Source: Thiobacillus sp. (GTDB lineage: Bacteria > Pseudomonadota > Gammaproteobacteria > Burkholderiales > Thiobacillaceae). From it: DNA of 64,000 bases. Below the pieces are notes generated by a model, which worked only from the letters and a program-made list of their open reading frames with translations, searched no databases and was not told the origin of the DNA. This document shows positions 39,517 to 47,723 of the stretch, piece by piece. Both the position numbers and the translations under genes were made by a program. Within the stretch, counting starts at the first letter, position 1. Each line of letters starts with the position of its first letter. The stretch covers positions 1 through 64,000 of the forward strand of contig JAUXVT010000028.1 of the NCBI GenBank assembly GCA_030680405.1, read 5' to 3'.

Positions 39517-39544
39517 AAAATGAGCCGAATTAATTCGGCTCATT
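39517..39544 (-). terminator. Rho-independent terminator after dsrE2
   Basis: AAAATGAGCCGAAT (39517-39530) and ATTCGGCTCATTTT (roughly 39531-39544) form an almost continuous palindrome with A/T-rich flanks. Read on the minus strand it lies 23 bases after the dsrE2 stop. Confidence 0.85.
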
Positions 39545-39566
39545 TTCATCATGCGGCAATCTGTCT

Positions 39567-40076
39567 TCAGATGAACAGGCAGATGTCGGTTTCGCCGGCG
39601 AATTCGAAGAAGGTCGCAGCGCCGCCGTATTCGAGGCCGTCGATGAAGTCGGAATGCTTGAAACCGAACAGTTCAACGGTCATCTGGCAGGCGATGAATT
39701 TGACCTCGGCTTCCTGGCACAGCTCGCGCAGTTCGGGAATGGTGGCCACGCCATTGTTGGCGATGGTCTGCTTCATCAGGGCAGTCGCCACGTTTTCATA
39801 ACCCGGGATGATCGCCTGGATGGCGTTGGGCATGTTCCAGTTGATGCTCTTGAACCACTTGGGGCCGAACGGCATCTTCATCGGCATGCCGGGGTTGCCC
39901 AGGGGGCTGACCTTGAGCACGGACAGATCCTTGCGAACCAGTTGCAAACCATAGAAGGTGAAGAAAATCTGGGTTTCGTAGCCCAGCGCGGCCGCCGTGG
40001 AGGCCAGGATAAACGGGGGGTAAGCCCAGTCCAGCGTGCCCTTGGTGGCGATGATAGCCATTTTTTTGGTATCCAT
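39567..40076 (-). CDS. dsrE2: DsrE2-like sulfur carrier/membrane-associated protein
   Basis: 169 residues of the DsrE/DsrF/DrsH-like family. KMAIIATKGTLDWAYPPFIL is the beta-alpha start, and the conserved cysteine is in KFIACQMTVELFGF. The long KMPFGPKWFKSINWNMPNAI insertion is characteristic of the DsrE2 type. In sulfur oxidisers such proteins occur with tusA and rhodanese and take part in cytoplasmic sulfane-sulfur transfer. It follows tusA and rhodanese here, though a terminator separates tusA from it. The cysteine at about 130 is the likely persulfide carrier. Confidence 0.85.
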   Translation of the reverse strand: MDTKKMAIIATKGTLDWAYPPFILASTAAALGYETQIFFTFYGLQLVRKDLSVLKVSPLGNPGMPMKMPFGPKWFKSINWNMPNAIQAIIPGYENVATALMKQTIANNGVATIPELRELCQEAEVKFIACQMTVELFGFKHSDFIDGLEYGGAATFFEFAGETDICLFI

Positions 40077-40097
40077 GCTCTGTCTCTCCTGTACCGG

Positions 40098-40138
40098 TAA
40101 AAAAAAACAGCGCCGTGTGTTCTTTGAACAGACGGCGC
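40098..40138 (-). terminator. Terminator between tusA and dsrE2
   Basis: GCGCCGT (40110-40116) pairs with ACGGCGC (40132-40138), with extra inner pairing of TGTTC and GAACA. A run of eleven A on the plus strand at 40098-40108 gives a T-run after the stem on the minus strand. It lies 18 bases after the tusA stop and before the dsrE2 start, so part of the tusA transcript would end here. Confidence 0.75.
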
Positions 40139-40155
40139 CGGTTTTGGTTTCTTTT

Positions 40156-40383
40156 TTACTTTTTCTTCATAAAGAAGGTGAATTCGCCACCCGCTTCGGC
40201 GGTGGACAGCAGTTCGTTGCCGGTCTGCTTGGCGAAAGCGGCGAAGTCCTTGACCGAGCCCGGGTCGGTGGAGAGGATCTTCAGCACCTGGCCGCTGGTG
40301 ACTTCTGACAGGGCTTTCTTGGCACGCAGGATGGGCAGAGGGCAGTTCAGGCCACGTGCATCAAGTTCTTTATCGAAATTCAT
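40156..40383 (-). CDS. tusA: Sulfur carrier protein TusA
   Basis: 75 residues from ATG 40383; a longer frame upstream lacks a ribosome-binding site. The signature LDARGLNCPLPILRAKKAL holds the persulfide cysteine. TusA accepts sulfur from a rhodanese or cysteine desulfurase and passes it to DsrE-type proteins, to DsrEFH/Hdr-like oxidation, or to tRNA thiolation. Its place between rhodanese and dsrE2 points to sulfur oxidation. Confidence 0.95.
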   Translation of the reverse strand: MNFDKELDARGLNCPLPILRAKKALSEVTSGQVLKILSTDPGSVKDFAAFAKQTGNELLSTAEAGGEFTFFMKKK

Positions 40384-40519
40384 TGGGTTCTCCTTACAGT
40401 AAATCGGCATGTACTAAAAATCGCTGCGATACATTAAACCAGAAGTTCCCCCATTGCAACCGCATTTGCTGCGCTGCGGGGAAATTCCGGGGGTTCTTTG
40501 GTTGGTTTTACCCTGGGCT

Positions 40520-40849
40520 TTAATGCGGCAGGCTGAGCGCGTTGCCTGAACGCGCCCACGCCATGATGCCGCCAGCTAGGTTGTGCATGTTGCCGTAGCC
40601 TTTGGAGGCCATGAACGCACACGCCTGAGCCGAACGCGCGCCGGAACGGCAGTAGATCACCACGGGTTTGTCCTGGGGAATATCGGCCGCGCGCAGCGGC
40701 AGCAAATGCAGCGGGATGTGGATGGCGCCATCAATCACGCCTTGCGCGACTTCGGCCTCGGTGCGCACATCGATCAGATGCGCGCCCTTGGTGGCGATTT
40801 CCGCGACGTAACCCGGATCGACTTCCTTGAAACCCGACAGTCCAAACAT
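40520..40849 (-). CDS. Single-domain rhodanese
   Basis: 109 residues from ATG 40849 with TTAGGAGTG upstream as ribosome-binding site; an upstream in-frame start is possible but unlikely. The domain shows HLIDVRTEAEVAQG and the active loop CRSGARS with the persulfide cysteine. It transfers sulfane sulfur from thiosulfate or persulfides to an acceptor, here probably TusA encoded 136 bases downstream. No signal peptide, so it acts in the cytoplasm. Confidence 0.93.
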   Translation of the reverse strand: MFGLSGFKEVDPGYVAEIATKGAHLIDVRTEAEVAQGVIDGAIHIPLHLLPLRAADIPQDKPVVIYCRSGARSAQACAFMASKGYGNMHNLAGGIMAWARSGNALSLPH

Positions 40850-41026
40850 AGAGATCACACTCCTAAATAATGGATAAATTATCATTTTCTAATATACCCC
40901 AAAGCGGGGGCCACGCCAAGGACTTGCCGCGGCCGATGCGTAGGAACGGCGCCCTTGCCACGATTAACTCCGACTCACCACTGTAATCGGCCCGTGGGTG
41001 GCCCTCCACAACATTCTCCGCCGTGC

Positions 41027-41965
41027 TCAGCAGCGCTGGGCACCGTGATACAGGTTGACCACATGGCGCGCCTCTGCGAAGAACAGCCAGCGCTCGACTG
41101 CGGCGCCGGCGAGGCCGGCAAGGGCCGCGATGATGGCTGCGGTTTGGCCGCCCTGCTGGTTAAACACCCACACCAGCATCAGGCCGGGCAACGCAAAGCC
41201 CAGCACGAACACCACGACCTTAAGCAGGCCGGCTTTCTGCCGCGCGATCTGGAAGCCGAATTCCTGGGTGAGGAAGGTGCCGTGGGTGTGGCCGGTGTCG
41301 AGCAGCTTGACCTTGGCGCGGGTGAGGCCGGTGGCGGTGTTGATGGTCGGCGAGAGGCCGGGGCTGTGAATCCAGAAGTAGTAGATGGCCTTCAGCACCG
41401 CGGCGATCGAAACGATCAGCGCCGACATCGCGATGTAGGGCGTGGTGTCGAGACCGGCCACCACAGCGCCCAGCAGCAGCAGCAGGCTGCCGCTGGCGTA
41501 GCCCAGCGCGAGGTAGTTGGCCGGTACCAGCGGGGTGTTCCACTGGCGGATGGTTTTCAGGCAGGCGTAGATCATGCCGGTGGAGAACACGGTGATCCAA
41601 GCCAGCACAGCGGTCAAGAAGCCGCTGATGACACGCAGCCACTGCGACGCGTCGAACATGATGCTGCCGAGATAGATCAGGGCCAGCGGCATGAACACCA
41701 TGGCAAACACGCCCTCGCGCGACAACCAGGAGGTGCGGAAACGGCTGAACGCGCGCCAGGCGTTTTTCGGATTGGCGAGGTGGAAGGTGGACGACAACAA
41801 GCCGAACACGACCAGCCCCATCGCGATGAGGCCGCCCGCGACGAGCTGATCCTGGCTGAAACCGCCGCCAAGCTTGAAGAAGTCGGCAAGAAACAGCAGC
41901 GAGAACAGACCGAAGCCGGCGCCCGATGCCACGGTGAAGAAAATAACTGAGAAAGCGGGATGCAT
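41027..41965 (-). CDS. soeC: Membrane anchor subunit of SoeABC sulfite dehydrogenase
   Basis: 312 residues of the DmsC family with about eight membrane helices (for example VIFFTVASGAGFGLFSLLFL, VFGLLSSTFHLANP). It carries the quinone site of complex-iron-sulfur molybdoenzymes. Gene order A-B-C and similarity to phototroph and Thiobacillus SoeC suggest a sulfite-oxidising, quinone-reducing complex on the cytoplasmic side. DMSO or polysulfide reductase anchors have the same fold; the sulfur-oxidiser context favours Soe. Starts 56 bases after soeB. Confidence 0.85.
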   Translation of the reverse strand: MHPAFSVIFFTVASGAGFGLFSLLFLADFFKLGGGFSQDQLVAGGLIAMGLVVFGLLSSTFHLANPKNAWRAFSRFRTSWLSREGVFAMVFMPLALIYLGSIMFDASQWLRVISGFLTAVLAWITVFSTGMIYACLKTIRQWNTPLVPANYLALGYASGSLLLLLGAVVAGLDTTPYIAMSALIVSIAAVLKAIYYFWIHSPGLSPTINTATGLTRAKVKLLDTGHTHGTFLTQEFGFQIARQKAGLLKVVVFVLGFALPGLMLVWVFNQQGGQTAAIIAALAGLAGAAVERWLFFAEARHVVNLYHGAQRC

Positions 41966-42021
41966 GGATTCTCCTGGCGCAAATTCAAATTAAGGACAGC
42001 GCAATTTAGGGACAGCGCGGT

Positions 42022-42717
42022 TTAGCGGCGCACCAGCTTGTTGGCGAACTGCTTGATGCTTTCCTTCAGGCCGCCACGGGGCTTGGCGTCCACCGGGATC
42101 ACCGGCATGCGGCGCGGCGGCAGATACTGGTTGGTCGGGTTGTAGTTGAGCTCGGGCATCAGCGGGAAGCCGCTGCGCTCGCGCACGGTGCGCGACACCG
42201 CCGAATCGGGATCGTCGAAATCGCCGAACATGCGGGCATGCGCCGGGCAGGTCAGCACGCACGCGGGCTGGCGCTCCTCGACCGGCAGGTCCTGGTCGTA
42301 GATGCGGTCGACGCACAGGGTGCACTTCTTCATCGTGCCGCTAGAACGGTCGAGTTCGCGCGCGCCGTACGGGCAGGCCCACGAGCAGTAGTTGCAGCCC
42401 ATGCACTTGTCCTGGTCGATCAGCACGATGCCGTCTTCGGGACGCTTGTACGAGGCGCCGGTGGGGCACACGGTGACGCAGTCGGCATCCTCGCAGTGCA
42501 TGCACGACATCGGGAAGTTGACGGTCTTGTTGTTCGGATACTCGTCCATTTCGTAATGGCGAATCCGGTTGAACCACACGCCCGACGGCTCGGCGCCGTA
42601 GGGCTGGTAGTCGGACAACGGGCCGATGGTGCCGGAGGCGTTCCATTCCTTGCAAGCGATGGCGCAGGCATGACAGCCCACGCACACATCGAGGTCGATG
42701 ACCAATCCAAGTCTCAT
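42022..42717 (-). CDS. soeB: Iron-sulfur subunit of SoeABC sulfite dehydrogenase
   Basis: 231 residues with four cysteine clusters for four 4Fe-4S centres: CVGCHACAIACK, CMHCEDADCVTVCP, CMGCNYCSWACPYG, and CTLC with a later CVLTCP. It passes electrons from SoeA to SoeC and the quinone pool. It lies 31 bases after soeA. The stop is followed by a short 16-base near-duplicate before soeC starts. Confidence 0.9.
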   Translation of the reverse strand: MRLGLVIDLDVCVGCHACAIACKEWNASGTIGPLSDYQPYGAEPSGVWFNRIRHYEMDEYPNNKTVNFPMSCMHCEDADCVTVCPTGASYKRPEDGIVLIDQDKCMGCNYCSWACPYGARELDRSSGTMKKCTLCVDRIYDQDLPVEERQPACVLTCPAHARMFGDFDDPDSAVSRTVRERSGFPLMPELNYNPTNQYLPPRRMPVIPVDAKPRGGLKESIKQFANKLVRR

Positions 42718-42748
42718 AGTTTTGCTCGCTCTATTTTCCGGGTGCTGC

Positions 42749-45625
42749 TCAGTTTTTTTCGTAAGTGCGCGCGTCGTAGCGCAACACGTCGGGGCGTTCG
42801 TAACGCTCGTCGCCCGGCAGCGCCTTCAGCGCATCAAACTGCGGCCACGACCCGGTCTCGCCCGGCGCGGCTTTCCATATCCGCACGCGCAGGTCGAACC
42901 ACGCCGCCTGTCCGGTCACCGGGTCGGAGTTGGTGACGCGGCGCTCGCCGGATTTTTCCGGCAGCAGTTCCGAAATCAGGTGGTTGAGCAGAAAACCCTT
43001 GGTCGCCTCGGACGCATCTTCCTTCAAGCCCCAGGCGCCCTTCTGCTTGCCGATGGCGTTCCAGGTCCAGATGGTGTTTTCCTGGGTGCCTTCCATGGTC
43101 TTGGCCTGGCAGCGGATCTTGCCGTTGTGCGACTCGACCCAGATCCAGTCAAAATCCTTGATGCCCATTTCCGCCGCCTTGCGCGCGTTCATGTACATGT
43201 AGTTCTGCGCCATGAGCTGACGCAGCCACACGTTCTGCGAATCCCACGAGTGGTACATGAACATGGGGCGCTGGGTGAGCGCGAAGAAGGGGTATTCGTC
43301 CTTGTCCACGCGCTGCTGCTCGAGCGGCTCGTACCACATCGGCAGCGGGTCGAAATACTTCACCAGGCGCTCGCGGTCGACCTGGTTGTTGGGCTGCGGG
43401 CCATCATACAGGCCCTGCCCTGCCAGGCGGAATTTCTGCAGCGGCTCGGAGTAGAACTGCATGATGATGGGCTCGGCCTTGCCGACGAAGCCGACGTCCG
43501 CCGCCACATCGAGGTAATCCTTGTTGGCAAAGCGCATGTACTTCTGGTTGTCGGGCCAGTGGTGGGCGAAGAAGCTCTGGTTCTCGATGTACTTTTCCCA
43601 CTGGTTGGGGTTGGGCTCGCCCTTCAACGACTTGGTGCCGTCCTTGCCGCGCCAGCCGGCGAGGAAGCCCACCCCCGGCGAACGCTCGTAGTTGACGATG
43701 AAGTCGGGATAGTCCTTGAATTTGGGCGTGCCGTCCGGCTTGGTGAAGGCCGGAAACTTCAGGCGTCCCGCCAGCTCGACCATGACTTCCTGCCACGGCC
43801 GCACATCACGCTCGGGCTTGACCAGCGGATAACGGATCGCGTCGGCCGCCGCATCCGGCTCGGAAATCGGCCGATCGAGCAGCGAAATGCAGTCGTGCCG
43901 CTCGAGATAAGTGGTGTCCGGCAGGATCAGGTCGGCGAAGTTGGTCATCTCCGAATGGAAGGCGTCGATCACCACCAGGAACGGGATTTTGTATTGGCCG
44001 GGCTCTTCCGGATCCTTGGCGCGCAGCATGTCCTGGATGTTCGACGTGTTCATGGACGAGTTCCACGCCATGTTGGCCATGAACAGGATCAGCGTGTCGA
44101 GCGCGTAGGGATCGTGGTTCGCCGCGTTGGTGATGACCATGTGCATCAGGCCGTGCGAGGAAAGCGGCGTCTCCCAGGAGAAGGCCTTGTCGATGCGCAG
44201 CGGGTTGCCGAATTCGTCGATCACCAGGTCTTCCGGACGCGTCGGGAAACCGAGTGGCGGACGCGACAGCGGCGTGTTCGGCGCGTTGATGATGTCGATG
44301 TTGTTTTCCGGCAGCTGGTGCGGCGGAATCGGCTTCGGATACGGCGCACGGGCGCGGAAGTTGCCCGGCGCGTCAAGCGCGCCCAGCAGCATCTGGATCA
44401 TGTGAATCGCGCGGCAGGAATGGAAGCCGTTGGAGTGCGCCGCGATGCCGCGCATCGCGTACATCGCCACCGGGCGACCGACCACCTTGTCGTGCTTGCG
44501 GCCCCACACGTCGGTCCATTCGATCGGCAGCTCGACCGTTTCCTTGAACGCGACATGCGCCATTTCCAGCGCAATGCGCTCGATGGTCTCGGCCGGCAGG
44601 CCGCATTCCAGTGCGACGTTTTCAGGCGCATAGCGATCATCGAGATAGCGCTCGACCATCAGCGACATCACGGTCTTGACACGACGACCGTCCGGCGCCA
44701 CATATTCACCGAACAGCGCGGGGGCGATGTCGCCGTCCATGCCGTTCCTGAAGGCTTCCTTGTCGATATCCCAGATCAGCGGCTGGTCGTTTTCATCGCG
44801 CAGGAACAGGCCGTCGCCCTTCTGTCCCGGGGTCTGCACCACCAGCCAGGAGGCGTTGGTGTAGCGCACCAGGAATTCGTAGTCGAATTGCTCGTGCTTC
44901 AGCAGCACATGCACCATCGACATGGCGAGCAGGCCGTCCATGCCCGGCTTGATCGGCAGCCATTCGTCGGCAATCGCCGAATAGCCGGTGCGCACCGGGT
45001 TGATGGTAACGAACTTGCCGCCACGGCGCTTGAGCTTTTCCAGTCCAATCTTGATCGGGTTGGACGAGTGGTCTTCCGCCACCCCCCACATCAGAAAATA
45101 CTTGGCGTAATCCCAGTCGGGTGCGCCGAATTCCCAGAACGAGAAACCGATGGAATAGAGGCCAGCCACCGCCATGTTGACCGAACAGAAACCGCCGTGT
45201 GCCGCCCAGTTGGGGGTGCCGAACTGCTGCGCCCACAGGCCGGTAAGAGCCTGCATCTGGTCGCGCCCGGTGAAGTAGGCCAGCTTGGACGGGTCGGTCG
45301 CACGGATATCTTCCAGGCGGTCGGTCAGCACATCGAGCGCCTGATCCCAGGAAATCGGTTCGTAAATGCCTTCGCCGCGCTCGGTGCCGGGCTTGCGTAT
45401 CAGGGGCTGGGTCAGCTTGGCAGTGGAATACTGCTTCATGATCCCAGCCGATCCCTTGGCACACAACACGCCCTGGTTGGTGGGATGGTTGCGGTTGCCC
45501 TGGATGAAGCGGACCTTGTTGTCCTCCAGCGTCACCTTGATGCCGCAACGGCAGGCACACATATAGCAAGTGGTGTACTTGATTTCCTGCGCGTCGTGAT
45601 TTTCGAGTTTGATCTTGGCGTTCAT
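42749..45625 (-). CDS. soeA: Molybdopterin subunit of SoeABC sulfite dehydrogenase
   Basis: 958 residues of the DMSO-reductase superfamily. The 4Fe-4S ligands are C20, C23, C27 and C55 (CYMCACRCG and VLCAKG). The likely molybdenum ligand is C147 in HGGFCSVNMA, by alignment with formate dehydrogenase and polysulfide reductase. There is no twin-arginine signal, so it stays in the cytoplasm, as known for SoeA and unlike PsrA or PhsA. WEFGAPDWDYAKYFLMWG and the long C-terminal PDWDPV-like segments are typical. It is expected to oxidise sulfite made in the cytoplasm to sulfate. The leader has a hairpin at 45653-45673. Confidence 0.88.
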   Translation of the reverse strand: MNAKIKLENHDAQEIKYTTCYMCACRCGIKVTLEDNKVRFIQGNRNHPTNQGVLCAKGSAGIMKQYSTAKLTQPLIRKPGTERGEGIYEPISWDQALDVLTDRLEDIRATDPSKLAYFTGRDQMQALTGLWAQQFGTPNWAAHGGFCSVNMAVAGLYSIGFSFWEFGAPDWDYAKYFLMWGVAEDHSSNPIKIGLEKLKRRGGKFVTINPVRTGYSAIADEWLPIKPGMDGLLAMSMVHVLLKHEQFDYEFLVRYTNASWLVVQTPGQKGDGLFLRDENDQPLIWDIDKEAFRNGMDGDIAPALFGEYVAPDGRRVKTVMSLMVERYLDDRYAPENVALECGLPAETIERIALEMAHVAFKETVELPIEWTDVWGRKHDKVVGRPVAMYAMRGIAAHSNGFHSCRAIHMIQMLLGALDAPGNFRARAPYPKPIPPHQLPENNIDIINAPNTPLSRPPLGFPTRPEDLVIDEFGNPLRIDKAFSWETPLSSHGLMHMVITNAANHDPYALDTLILFMANMAWNSSMNTSNIQDMLRAKDPEEPGQYKIPFLVVIDAFHSEMTNFADLILPDTTYLERHDCISLLDRPISEPDAAADAIRYPLVKPERDVRPWQEVMVELAGRLKFPAFTKPDGTPKFKDYPDFIVNYERSPGVGFLAGWRGKDGTKSLKGEPNPNQWEKYIENQSFFAHHWPDNQKYMRFANKDYLDVAADVGFVGKAEPIIMQFYSEPLQKFRLAGQGLYDGPQPNNQVDRERLVKYFDPLPMWYEPLEQQRVDKDEYPFFALTQRPMFMYHSWDSQNVWLRQLMAQNYMYMNARKAAEMGIKDFDWIWVESHNGKIRCQAKTMEGTQENTIWTWNAIGKQKGAWGLKEDASEATKGFLLNHLISELLPEKSGERRVTNSDPVTGQAAWFDLRVRIWKAAPGETGSWPQFDALKALPGDERYERPDVLRYDARTYEKN

Positions 45626-45652
45626 GCGGCCTCTAGGTTAATTGTGCCCCCA

Positions 45653-45680
45653 GCGGTTTCGTCACGAAACCGCGTTTTTT
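45653..45680. promoter_or_regulatory. Hairpin in the soeA leader
   Basis: GCGGTTTCGT (45653-45662) pairs with ACGAAACCGC (45664-45673), realistically as an 8-base stem with loop GTCAC. On the plus strand a T-run (45675-45680) follows, so it looks like a terminator facing away from soeA. On the minus strand it sits about 30 bases before the soeA start and could affect translation. I do not recognise it as a molybdenum-cofactor riboswitch, which is much larger. Confidence 0.5.
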
Positions 45681-45815
45681 CCTGCCCGGATATACACACT
45701 AGGTGACTGCTGGAAGCAGCGCCAGCGCATCAGCACTGGATGCTGCAGGGACGGCTATATATTAATCTTTCCGAATATTCGATTATTTTGCACTTCAAGC
45801 AGCCCGCATGGCAAG

Positions 45816-45846
45816 CAAAAAGGCTGATATCCCTATAAGCCAGCCT
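45816..45846 (-). terminator. Possible terminator after the TlpA-like gene
   Basis: AGGCTG (45821-45826) pairs with CAGCCT (45841-45846), and a run of T follows the stem on the minus strand. The stem is short and the loop is long (14 bases), so this is a moderate candidate 16 bases after the stop. Confidence 0.45.
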
Positions 45847-45861
45847 GACAATAATCCTTAT

Positions 45862-46410
45862 TTAACGCGGGGTTGAACGTCCGTATTCAACCTGGTTCGC
45901 CTGTGCTGGCAGCTCAGCCAGCAGTGACTCGATCACCCCCAAGGCCTCGCCTTCGTCCCACTCGGTCGGCCCAGTCAGCACGTAGCGCACCCGCCCCTCG
46001 GCGTCCAGCAGGAAGGTGGTGGGCAGGGCAAACACGTTCCAGCGCTTGGTGTTGCTGCCGTCCGGGTCGAGCAGAATCGGGAAGCCCAGCTTCATTCTGG
46101 ACAGGTAGGCATTCACTTCGTCCGGTGTTTCGGCGCTGTCCAGCGCGACGATTGTTAGCGGCCGCCCCGCCATCTTGACCCGCAGCTGCTCCATCGACGG
46201 CATTTCGCGAAGGCAGGGCGGGCACCACGACGCCCAGAAATTAAGCAGCACCACCTTGCCGCGGTAGTCAGCCAGGGTTTTGGGCGCACCACTCAGATCC
46301 TGCGCCTTCAGCCCCGGTGCCGCTGTAGCGGCACGCGCCTCAAATCCGGCGGCCTGCGTGCCGCTCGTCAGCAGCAGGCTCATCACACAGGTTGTCAGCA
46401 ATCGTTTCAT
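45862..46410 (-). CDS. TlpA/ResA-like periplasmic thioredoxin
   Basis: 182 residues from ATG 46410, which overlaps the preceding gene's stop (ATGA). The signal peptide ends near TQA (about 20). The thioredoxin domain has WCPPC (C63, C66) in LNFWASWCPPCLREM, and the cis-proline segment ALPTTFLLD. TlpA/ResA proteins reduce disulfides, often in cytochrome c maturation. Near sox genes this could act like SoxW/SoxS, keeping SoxY reduced, but that is inference. Confidence 0.88.
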   Translation of the reverse strand: MKRLLTTCVMSLLLTSGTQAAGFEARAATAAPGLKAQDLSGAPKTLADYRGKVVLLNFWASWCPPCLREMPSMEQLRVKMAGRPLTIVALDSAETPDEVNAYLSRMKLGFPILLDPDGSNTKRWNVFALPTTFLLDAEGRVRYVLTGPTEWDEGEALGVIESLLAELPAQANQVEYGRSTPR

Positions 46411-47108
46411 TTGCACCCCCAGGCGTTCAATTCACGCAGCAGCATGGCATCCATGCGGCGGCTTTCGGCAATCTCGAATTCGGTCGGCGTTTCGCGCGCC
46501 CAGTAGCCTTCGCGCAGGTTTTCCAGCATCCCCTGGCTGACCAATACCCCGTGCAGCGCCAGATGATCCAGCAGACCGGGCAGCCAGGGGGTGGCGGCCG
46601 AACGGCGCGGCTGCAGCACGCGCACAGACAAGCCGGTCAACGTTCCCAAGTCGAGATAATCCGGCGCGGCCAGCGGCTCCGCCACCGTGTAGAGATTCGG
46701 ATACATCAGTATCACGCACAGCCGCTGCCGCTCGGCAGGTTCAAGCAAGGCAGCAGCCCGCAGTACCGGGGCCGCAGCGCGCGCCACGGCGACCACGATG
46801 ACCCGCTTGCCGCTCGCCTGGGAGGCGCGCAGCCAGTCCGCCAGCTCCTGCAGCGGCACTGCGTCCATGCTGCCCGGCAGCTGCGGCAGAAAATAGGCGT
46901 TGACGAGGTCGAGCGACCAGACTTCAACGCCCTGCGCGGCCAGTTGCTGCGCGGCCCGCACCTCGGGCTCGGCACGCCCACGCTCGGACGCCACCCACAG
47001 CAGCAGCTGCTGACCCGTGGCCGGAAAGGCCTGATAGTCCGGCAAATCGGCCCGCACCGCGAACGCGCATGCCCACCCGCTCAACAACAGGAATCTGAAA
47101 AAACGCAT
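46407..47108 (-). CDS. Exported alpha/beta-hydrolase-like protein without a clear nucleophile
   Basis: 233 residues from ATG 47108. The N-terminal MRFFRFLLLSGWACAFAVRA is a signal peptide. The pattern LLLWVASERG, GVEVWSLDLVNAYFLP, GKRVIVVAVARAAAPVLRAA resembles the core strands and nucleophile elbow of alpha/beta hydrolases such as VirJ-like proteins. But the elbow reads AVARAAA, with no serine, so it is probably not a hydrolase. It is translationally coupled to the TlpA-like gene and lies 70 bases after moaC. Function unknown. Confidence 0.65.
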   Translation of the reverse strand: MRFFRFLLLSGWACAFAVRADLPDYQAFPATGQQLLLWVASERGRAEPEVRAAQQLAAQGVEVWSLDLVNAYFLPQLPGSMDAVPLQELADWLRASQASGKRVIVVAVARAAAPVLRAAALLEPAERQRLCVILMYPNLYTVAEPLAAPDYLDLGTLTGLSVRVLQPRRSAATPWLPGLLDHLALHGVLVSQGMLENLREGYWARETPTEFEIAESRRMDAMLLRELNAWGCK

Positions 47109-47177
47109 ACGAAAACCCCGCTTCCAACACGCAGCCATCTTGCCGCAGCAGCACCAGCACGCAAGGTGAACTTTTGA

Positions 47178-47651
47178 CTAGGCGCGCCAGTGGCCGGAGC
47201 GACCCCCCTGTTTTTCCAGCAGCCGGATGTCGCCCATGCGCATGCCGCGATCCACCGCCTTGCACATGTCGTAGATGGTCAACAGCGCGACACTGACGCC
47301 GGTCAGTGCTTCCATCTCCACGCCGGTCTTGCCGACCGTTTCGGCAGTCACCGCGCAGGCGATCCACGACTCAGCTTCGTCGTGACTGAATTCGACGCTC
47401 ACCCTGGTTAGCGCAATCGGATGGCACAGCGGGATCAGTTCGGCGGTGCGCTTGGTCGCCTGGATCGCTGCGATGCGCGCGATGCCCAGCACATCGCCCT
47501 TGGCCGCCTGGCCGCCCAGAATGCGCGCCAGGGTATCGGGTAACATGCTGATCCGGCCGCTCGCCACGGCAACGCGCCGGGTATCGTCCTTGCCCGCCAC
47601 GTCGACCATGACGGCACGGCCGCTTTCATCAAAATGGGTGAATTCGCTCAT
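47178..47651 (-). CDS. moaC: Cyclic pyranopterin monophosphate synthase MoaC
   Basis: 157 residues, standard length, from ATG 47651. A much longer upstream frame is antisense to bepA and not real. Conserved segments: [29 protein letters not shown] (cut here as parts), [22 protein letters not shown], and the KAVD lysine. It converts the MoaA product to cPMP in molybdenum cofactor synthesis. The neighbouring soeA needs that cofactor. The gene diverges from bepA with 72 bases between. Confidence 0.95.
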   Translation of the reverse strand: MSEFTHFDESGRAVMVDVAGKDDTRRVAVASGRISMLPDTLARILGGQAAKGDVLGIARIAAIQATKRTAELIPLCHPIALTRVSVEFSHDEAESWIACAVTAETVGKTGVEMEALTGVSVALLTIYDMCKAVDRGMRMGDIRLLEKQGGRSGHWRA

Positions 47652-47723
47652 GCTCAGGAACCTTGTCGTGAATTTCCGCATCCTAATCGAAATGCCCATG
47701 CTCGCCTCCATCCGTATCTGCTG

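Noticed and set aside
42698-45706. 1002-codon open frame on the plus strand across soeA
   Set aside because: It is exactly antisense to the well-conserved soeA and comes from the high third-position GC. The translation has no family features.
45626-45860. Molybdenum-cofactor riboswitch before soeA
   Set aside because: Only a short simple hairpin is seen; the multi-stem Moco RNA fold was not recognised.
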